Origin: JAYOFM01 sp038117225
GTDB lineage: Bacteria; Pseudomonadota; Alphaproteobacteria; Rhodospirillales; Casp-alpha2
Assembly: GCA_038117225.1 (NCBI GenBank)
Contig: JAYOFM010000140.1
Coordinates: forward strand, 1-8,041
Direction: 5' to 3'
Length of the DNA stretch: 8,041 nucleotides
Shown: positions 1 to 6,700 of the stretch, in pieces
Position numbering within the stretch: the first letter of the stretch is position 1
How the letters are laid out: the number at the start of each line of letters is the position of its first letter
The notes under the pieces: generated by a model
The model's database searches: none
What the model saw: only the letters and a program-made list of their open reading frames with translations
What the model was told of the DNA's origin: nothing
Made by a program: the position numbers and the translations under genes

Positions 1-38
1 CATCCGCACGACCCTGAGAGCTAGAAGGACCCGGTTTC

Positions 39-1544
39 ATGCGCTGGCGCGGCTCGCCCCGAACTTTTCTGATGATGTTGGCGGCCGTGTTGGCGCTGAC
101 GCTGCTGCCGAGCCTGTCGGGCTGCGTCTCCAGCAGTTCGACCCTGGAACGGGTGATGTCGGCCATCGGCGGCAGCGCACCGCCATTGTCGGAAGACGCG
201 GCGCGAGAACTGCGGCGGTTCGACGATATCTATACGACTTATGCCGAGGCCTCGTCGTCGCGTGACAGGCTCGATTATTTTGGCTTTGCCTTCAAACGGG
301 TGCGCGCAAACTACGTGCATCAGGCCGACGACAAGGCGCTGATCGACGAGGCGATCAAGGGTGTCGTCGAAAAGGAGCCGAAGCCGACTCCCGGCAGCCT
401 CAAGCCGGCACTACTGGTCGAAGACGCGTTGCACGCCATGCTGGCATCGCTGGACCCGCATTCCAGTTACATGAACGCCGATGAATTCCGCGAAAGCTTC
501 GTCCAAACGAAAGGCGAGTTTGGCGGTCTCGGCATCCAGGTGACCATGGAAGACGGTCTGGTCAAAGTGATCGCGCCGATCGAGGATACCCCGGCGGCGC
601 GCGCGGGTATGAAGTCCGGGGATTTGATCAGCCATGTGGACGGTGAACCGATCAAGGGCCGGAAACTGAGTGAAGCGGTGCGACGCATGCGCGGCAAGCC
701 GGGTACCGATATACGTCTGACGGTATTGCGCGGCGATGCACCAGCGTTCGACGTATCGCTGACCCGCGCCATCATCCAGGTCAAATCCGTGCGCTGGCAC
801 AGTGAAGGCGATGTCGGGTACATCCGCATCACCCGATTTTCCGAAAAAACCGAAGCCGGTTTGACTGCCGCCATGGCGGCGCTGCGCGCCGAACTGGGGC
901 AGCGGATGGCTGGTGTCATCGTCGATTTACGCAACAACCCGGGCGGTCTGCTCGATCAATCACTGATTGTCGCCGACGCGTTCATGGAAGAGGGCGAAAT
1001 CGTTTCCGTGCGCGGCCGCACCGCCGAGAGCTATCGCGCATTCAAGGCCAAGGCTGGCGATTTGGCTGCAGGATTGCCGCTGGTGGTGCTGATTAACGCG
1101 GGCTCCGCCTCGGCGTCGGAAATTGTCGCCGGCGCGCTCAAGCACCATCGGCGGGCGACGCTGATGGGCGCCACCACGTTCGGTAAGGGCTCGGTGCAGA
1201 CGATCATGCCGCTGCCAGTGGATGGGGCGCTCAGGCTGACCACGGCGCTGTATTACACGCCGGACGGAGAAACCATTCAGGCACGCGGCGTCGCGCCGGA
1301 TATCCGAATTGCGGCGGTCGAGAGCGATCCCGACAAACCGAAGCGAAAAAGGGAAAAGGATCTGCCCGGCGCGTTGCCGGAGGTCGGGCATGCGAGTGCC
1401 GGGAGCCTGCCGACGGTCAAGGAAACGGCCTGTCCGGCGATTGGCGAACGCAAGGACCGCCCACTCGGTTGCGCGCTCGCCTATATTCGCGCCGGTTCGA
1501 CCAGCAAGTTCCTGGCATTGGTGAATACGGGTGCGCCGAGCTGA
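39..1544 (+). CDS. ctpA: S41-family C-terminal processing peptidase, predicted lipoprotein
   Basis: A complete serine endopeptidase of the CtpA/Prc family, which cleaves or trims envelope proteins near their C-termini. The start has an AGAAGGA ribosome binding site at 23-29, nine bases upstream. Residues 1-29 form a lipoprotein signal: Arg-rich start, hydrophobic stretch 10-23, and lipobox LSGC with Cys29 as the lipidated residue. The family motif LDPHSSY is at 138-144. A PDZ domain spans about 159-245 and opens with GEFGGLGI. DLRNNPGG is at 296-303. The nucleophile region GSASASE contains Ser358, with Lys383 in TFGKG exactly 25 residues later, the spacing known for E. coli Prc (Ser430/Lys455); Glu361 is also present. 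The protein is therefore expected to be active. The tail is basic (KRKREK) and carries two cysteines, Cys465 and Cys478, which could form a disulfide in the periplasm. The substrate is unknown. The next gene has its own promoter, so a shared operon is not required. Confidence 0.93.
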   Translation: MRWRGSPRTFLMMLAAVLALTLLPSLSGCVSSSSTLERVMSAIGGSAPPLSEDAARELRRFDDIYTTYAEASSSRDRLDYFGFAFKRVRANYVHQADDKALIDEAIKGVVEKEPKPTPGSLKPALLVEDALHAMLASLDPHSSYMNADEFRESFVQTKGEFGGLGIQVTMEDGLVKVIAPIEDTPAARAGMKSGDLISHVDGEPIKGRKLSEAVRRMRGKPGTDIRLTVLRGDAPAFDVSLTRAIIQVKSVRWHSEGDVGYIRITRFSEKTEAGLTAAMAALRAELGQRMAGVIVDLRNNPGGLLDQSLIVADAFMEEGEIVSVRGRTAESYRAFKAKAGDLAAGLPLVVLINAGSASASEIVAGALKHHRRATLMGATTFGKGSVQTIMPLPVDGALRLTTALYYTPDGETIQARGVAPDIRIAAVESDPDKPKRKREKDLPGALPEVGHASAGSLPTVKETACPAIGERKDRPLGCALAYIRAGSTSKFLALVNTGAPS

Positions 1545-1604
1545 TAAACGGGCTGGAACTAAGCGCAGACTTTTGACGCTAAATCTCAAAAACTCAGCTG
1601 TTTT

Positions 1605-1634
1605 TTGACAGCGCGCCGCCGCCGATCATATATT
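1605..1634 (+). promoter_or_regulatory. Sigma70-like promoter for the giant surface protein gene
   Basis: TTGACA at 1605-1610 matches the -35 consensus fully. TATATT at 1629-1634 matches the -10 consensus at five of six bases, and the spacer is 18 bases. The predicted transcript start is near 1641, giving a 5' leader of about 74 bases before the ATG at 1715. The surrounding A/T-rich stretch stands out from the GC-rich coding DNA. It lies in the only sizeable intergenic space in the window, in the correct orientation for the downstream gene. Confidence 0.6.
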
Positions 1635-1638
1635 GATC
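1624..1638. promoter_or_regulatory. Small dyad overlapping the -10 box, possible operator
   Basis: GATCA at 1624-1628 and TGATC at 1634-1638 form perfect 5-base inverted arms around TATAT, covering the whole predicted -10 element. A protein bound here would block RNA polymerase. The arms are short and no known regulator motif is recognised. The two GATC sites could also be adenine-methylation targets if the host has a Dam-type enzyme. Chance occurrence is quite possible. Confidence 0.25.
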
Positions 1639-1699
1639 GCGAAAAGAACAATAACAACATGCATGAACGCCTATGGGCACTGCCGTAAACGGCGCGCCT

Positions 1700-1705
1700 G
1701 AGGAG
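1700..1705 (+). promoter_or_regulatory. Ribosome binding site that fixes the start at 1715
   Basis: GAGGAG sits nine bases before the ATG at 1715. The in-frame ATG at 1673 would add 14 residues but has only A/C-rich sequence upstream and no Shine-Dalgarno match. The 1715 start is therefore preferred. Confidence 0.7.
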
Positions 1706-1714
1706 TTCCAGAAG

Positions 1715-3722
1715 ATGGCAGACACAACGGCAACCCCTGGTGCGGCTGGTGGGCAGCAATGGACGCAACCGGGCGCCGGAAGGTTCGAGACTTCCGCCAC
1801 GTCCGGCGATGCAATCGAACTCCCCAATAACCTCAATGTAAGTGACGCCGAGTTCAAGCCGGACGGCGATGACTTGGTGATGACGTTCCCCGATGGGACG
1901 ACCGTCACCATTGAGGATTATTATACCCAGCCCAATCCGCCGACGTTGACCTCTCAGAGTGGTGGCGAGGTCTCCGGCCAGGTGGTCACTCAATTGACAT
2001 CCGCCGGTGACGCCGGCTCGGAGCCAGTCGGCGACAATCCGTTCGGATTCGTGCAACCGCAACAGGCCGCCGCGGAACCTGCCGCCGGCGCCGAACCCGT
2101 GCAGACAGCCGATGCCGGCGGTATCGCGGCCGCGCCGACGGTCATCGCCGGTACTGATGGCGCGCCGATCGGCAACGTCAATAGCATTGAAGGTCAGGTC
2201 TTTGCCATTCGCGTCGACGGCACACGCGTCGAGTTGAAGGAAGGCGATGTTGTGTTCCAGGGCGATATCCTGGAATCCGGGGACGACGGTGCCATTGGTG
2301 TGTTGCTGGCTGACGAAACCACGTTCTCCATGGGCAACAGCGGCCGCATGGTGCTGGACGAAATGATCTACGATCCGGCGACGCAGGAAGGCTCGGTCTC
2401 CATGTCCGTGCTGCAGGGCGTGTTCACGTTCGTGTCCGGCCAGGTCGCCAAGACCGACCCCGACGCCATGACACTGGACACCCCGGTGGCTACCATCGGT
2501 ATCCGCGGCACCCAGGTCGGTATCGAAGTGACGGACGGTGAAAACATGAACGTCGTGCTGATGGAGGAAGCCGACGGCTTCGTCGGCGAGGTCGTCGTCT
2601 TCAACGAAGGCGGCACCAAGGTCATGAACGGCGCCAACCAGTTCACCACCGTCCGCGGCTTTGAATCCGAGCCGTCGGAGGTTGGGCGCATGGAGGACGA
2701 CGAAATCGTCGACCGCTATGCGGACGCGCTGGTCCATTTACCAAGCGGTAACACGTTCGGCTTGCAAGGCGATGACTCGTCAACCGGTGACGGCGCTCAA
2801 GCCCTGGCCGATTTCGACACGGCTGCCGGCGGTGATCAACCGGGGCAGCAAACCGGTTTCATCGACGTGGTGCAGGATGACGTTCAGCAATTTCAGACGA
2901 TCGAAACGCAGACGATTGAAGCGCCGCAGGTAGACATTGAAACGGTCGTCGAGAAAACACCGGGTAGGGAGCAAGCTGAGGAAGTAGTTGTACAGGTGAC
3001 ACAGGCCGAAGTTATCGGTGACGCCGACCTCAGTGACAAAAACTATGCCGTCAACCTGACCGGTAGCGGAGCCGACAATGTAATCACCACATCGACCGGT
3101 AATTTCAACGATATCGTCGATGGCGCTGGCGACGATACTGTTCGTGGCGGCGCGGGGAATGATTTGCTCGACGGCGGGGCCGGATCGGACCTCGTCGAGG
3201 GCGGCAGCGGCGACGATCTGCTTATCGGCGGACTGCTTGATGGCGCTGATGTTCTCGACGGCGGCGAGGGAACGGATACCGTGACCTTCGAGGGTGTCGC
3301 CGGGGATACCGATCTGGTCATCAACATGAACGCGACGGATCAGCAGGTAACGCTGGCCGACGGGACCACCGTCACCATCGGCGGCGGTTTCGCAGGCAGC
3401 GTCGATGACCTGACGTTCGGCGATACGCTGATCGACATCGAAAACGTCATCGGTGGCGCCGGCAGCGACATCATCATCGGTTCCGACGCGGATAACGTCA
3501 TCATCGGCGGTCTCGGCGACGACGTCATCGAAGGTGGCGCTGGCCAGGATACGGTGGAGTTCACTGGCAGCTACGCCAACTACGACATCTCCATCGTCAA
3601 CGGTCAGGTCACGGTGCGCGGTGCCGACGGTGCCGATCATATTTCCAATATCGAAAACCTGAGCTTTACCGATGACCCGACGATCGCGGTTGGTTTCGAG
3701 GATACGGCAATTTCGCTTGATG
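1715..3722 (+). CDS. Giant FecR/RTX/Ig-like surface adhesin, N-terminal part (interrupted by gap)
   Basis: The first 669 codons of a very large, probably type I-secreted, surface protein; the same gene continues after the N run. Residues 33-92 form a compact module with TFPDGTTVTI, of a kind seen at the start of large repeat proteins. An Ala/Pro-rich linker follows (about 110-152). A FecR-like domain covers about 153-273: it begins GNVNSIEGQVFAIRVDGTR and ends with the hallmark TPVATIGIRGT. Its first half also resembles the retention module of LapA-type adhesins. An acidic linker (about 320-460) contains TAAGG at 369-373. Two RTX blocks follow (residues 470-525 and 580-616), then a closing segment ending DHISNIENLSFTDD, typical after RTX blocks. 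The first Ig-like domain starts with EDTAISLD and runs into the gap. There is no cysteine and no Sec signal peptide, which fits type I secretion. The apparent continuation in this frame beyond the N's, to a stop at 3793, is an artefact. A start at 1673 is possible but less likely. The adhesin role is inferred. Confidence 0.88.
3122..3289 (+). repeat. RTX calcium-binding block 1
   Basis: Four perfectly phased nonapeptides with a 27-base period at 3122-3229 read GAGDDTVRG, GAGNDLLDG, GAGSDLVEG and GSGDDLLIG. After a short break (LLDGADVLDG) comes a fifth, GEGTDTVTF. They match the GGxGxDxUx pattern of hemolysin-type repeats, which fold as a parallel beta-roll when they bind calcium outside the cell. 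Confidence 0.92.
3452..3562 (+). repeat. RTX calcium-binding block 2
   Basis: Further RTX-like units read GGAGSDIIIG, SDADNVIIG, GLGDDVIEG and GAGQDTVEF. The second unit is degenerate. The block is separated from the first by about 160 bases encoding a beta-rich spacer with LADGTTVTIGGGF. It is followed by an SYANYDI...NIENLSF segment that commonly closes RTX regions. Confidence 0.88.
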
Positions 3723-3732
3723 NNNNNNNNNN
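3723..3732. other. Assembly gap (10 N's) of unknown true length
   Basis: Ten N's lie inside the first Ig-like domain of the array. Upstream codons begin at positions equal to 2 modulo 3 and downstream codons at positions equal to 0 modulo 3. A gap of 10 bases breaks the frame, while any multiple of three restores it. The missing protein corresponds to about 16 residues (the segment between LD and VITGLPEGA in sister domains), or that plus one or more whole domains lost by repeat collapse. Confidence 0.95.
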
Positions 3733-6700
3733 TCGTCATCACCGGTCTGCCGGAAGGGGCGACGCTTTCAGCTGGCACATTCAACGCGGATGACGGCAGT
3801 TGGAGCCTTTCCCCCGCCCAACTCGACGGCCTGACGCTCACCGGTGCCGACGATTCCAACGAAGATTTCGGCCTCACGATCACCGCCCTCGGCCCGGTTC
3901 CGGATCCCGTGACCACTGACGTTCCTCTGCTTGACGAAGACGGCTTGCCTGTCGTCGACGAGGATGGCGCGCCGGTATTCGAGACCGCCCAACCGCCGAC
4001 GCCCGAATTGGGTTCCGGCAGCATCGGCGTCGATGTCATCGGCATTGTCGATGATTTCACCTTTAGCGTCTTGGACCAGCAACTGAGTGCCGACGCGTCC
4101 AATCCGACGGTCATGCCGGTGCAGATCAACGAAGATCAGGAAATTCCGCTCAATATCGTCGCCCAACTTGGTTACACCGACGGTTCCGAGGTTATGAGCG
4201 TGACTATTTCCGGATTGCCGGCGATCGAGCTGGACGCCAATGGCGATACCATCGTCTCCGCGCATCTTGTTTATGACCAGGTCAATGAAGACGGTAGTGT
4301 GACCTCCGTGGTCATCCCGCCGAACAATACCGGTGTTTATGAACTCACCCAGGATCAGTGGAACAACCTGAGCGTCGTGCCGTCCGGTGACGACAGCGAC
4401 AGCTTCGAGTTGCAGATCAGCATGCAGGTCGCCGAGTCGGATGGTGCCACGACAACCCTGTTCGGCTCAATCCCAGTCGATGTGGAAGCGGTCGCCGACA
4501 AGCCGAACCTGGAGGTCACCAACGTTCAGGGCCTGGAAGACACGGCTATTCCGCTGAACATTCAAACCACCACCAATGACATTTCGGAGAACCTGACGGC
4601 AATCAAGATCGAGGGTTTCCCCGCGGGGTCGCGCCTGCACATCGAAGTGCCCGAGGGCTTCCCCGGTAATGCCGAACCCGGCACCATCATTCAGATCCCG
4701 ATCATAAATGGCGCCGCCAATATTCCGATCGGCTTTCTCAATGACCAGGGCGCGCTCGAAAACTTGACGGTGACCCCGCCCGCCGATTCCAACGTCGACT
4801 TTGACCTCACGGTCACCTCGACGTCGCAGGAGCCGACCAATGGCGACACCGCCACCGAGGTCGGGTTCATCCACGTCGATGTGGTCGGCGTTGCCGATGA
4901 AATCGGTGTCGAGATCAACGGTGTTGGTGTCTCGGAAGGCGGGCAGACGGTCGCCATTTCGGGCTTCGAAGACAATGAAATCCCGCTCGATATCTCGGGC
5001 ATGTTGTCCGACGTGGATGGCTCGGAAACCCTGTCCGTCACTATTTCCGGAATCCCCGAGGGATTCGACCTTTCCGCCGGCACGCTGATCGATGCCGAGA
5101 CCGGCACCTACGAGTTGAACCCGGATGACCTCGACGGCTTGACCATTCTGCCGCTCGAAAACTCGGACGCCGAATTCTCGCTCAGTGTTGCCGTGCGCAC
5201 GACGGAAAATGACGGCGATGTTATCGAAGTCACCAATACGGTCGATGTTGACTTCGTCGCCGTCGCCGACACGCCGGATCTGGCTGTCGGCGATACGGGG
5301 GGAGACGAGGATACCGCCATCGCGCTCGACATCTCGTCGGCCTTGGTCGATGCGGACGGCTCGGAAACGCTCTCGATCGATATCGCCGGCGTGCCCGAAG
5401 GCGCGGCCCTGTCGGCCGGTACGTTCAACGCCGAAACCAATATCTGGACCCTGACCTCCGACGACTTGGTTGGTCTGACCATGACGCCACCGGAAAATTT
5501 CTCCGGTGATATCGCGCTCGACGTCACCGCGACCACGACGGAATCGGAAAACGGCGATACGGCGCAGTCGACCGCTTCCATCAATATCAACGTGGCGCCC
5601 GTGGCGGACACGCCCGAGGTCACGGTGGAGGATACCGCCGGCTTTGAGGATCAGCCCATCGCGCTCAATATTACAGCCGTCTCGCCGGACGACTCGGAAA
5701 CCGTCGAAGTCGTCATTTCCGGCGTGCCGACGGGGGCGGTGCTGTCCGCCGGTACCGACAATGGCGACGGCAGTTGGACGCTGACGCCGGACCTGCTGGA
5801 TGGTCTGACGGTCACGCCGCCAGCGGATTCCAACGAGAATTTTGATCTCCAGGTTTCCGTGACGACGAACGATAGCGGCGAATTGTCGGAAGCCGTCATT
5901 GATACCATTTCTGTCGATGTCACCGGCGTCGCCGATGCGCCGACGTTCGAGGCGGACGCGGCGTCGGGTCTGGAAGATACCCGAATTCCGCTCAATATCT
6001 CGACCGGCCTGACCGATACGGACGGCTCGGAAACCTTGTCCATCACCATTGAGGACATTCCCACTGGCGCCATTCTGCGCGTTGGCGAAAACATCATCGC
6101 GGTGACCGACGGCGTCGCCGAATTGACGCCGGACCAGTTGGAGGGCCTGACCATCACGCCGCCCGAGGATTCCAACGTCGATATGGAACTGACCGTGGTC
6201 GCCACCTCGACGACCGTGGACGGTACCACGGCAACCTCGACCGGTAGTGTCAACATCGCGGTGACCGGTGTCGCCGACGACCTAGATCTCGGTCTTGGTG
6301 ATGTCACTGGCAATGAGGATGGCTCGATTCCGCTCAGTATTTCCGTCACGCAGGGCGATACGGACGGTTCCGAAACCCTGTCGCTGACCATTTCCAACAT
6401 TCCCGAAGGCGCGGTGTTGATGTCGGGTGATACCGCCATCGCCATTGATGGTGGCGTTGCTCTCCTGACGCCAGACCAGCTTGCCGGCCTGACCATTACC
6501 CCGCCGGATGGCTCGGACGAAGACTTCACCCTGCTGGTGACGGCGACGACGACCGAAGATGACGGCGACGTCAATGACATCGCCGGCGTCATCAATGTCG
6601 ACGTGACCGCGGTCGCGGACACGCCTAGCTTGCAATTGCACAACGCCGCCGGTTTCGAGGACGAACCGATCCCGCTGACCATCGATGCCGCGTTGACCGA

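Noticed and set aside
1..24. Possible last seven codons of an upstream gene (HPHDPES then TAG at 22-24)
   Set aside because: The frame is open from the window edge, but eight codons are too few to support a gene call.
1588..1606. AAAAAC-TCAGCT-GTTTTTT as a terminator of the protease gene
   Set aside because: The stem is almost all A/T and too weak for a convincing intrinsic terminator, and its T run merges into the -35 box.
1673..1714. Upstream ATG at 1673 as the adhesin start
   Set aside because: It has no Shine-Dalgarno match, while GAGGAG is well placed for the in-frame ATG at 1715.
1586..2737. Long minus-strand open frame opposite the promoter and FecR region
   Set aside because: It is rich in His, Arg and Asp in the way typical of the antisense of GC-rich coding DNA, has no recognisable domain, and overlaps a well-supported gene and its promoter.
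3723..3793. A real frameshift or early stop ending the adhesin at 3793
   Set aside because: The frame change coincides exactly with the artificial N run and the repeat pattern resumes intact in the other frame.
2780..4129. Minus-strand open frame of about 449 codons spanning the N run
   Set aside because: It reads through ambiguous bases and mirrors the RTX/Ig-like coding strand; no family is recognisable.
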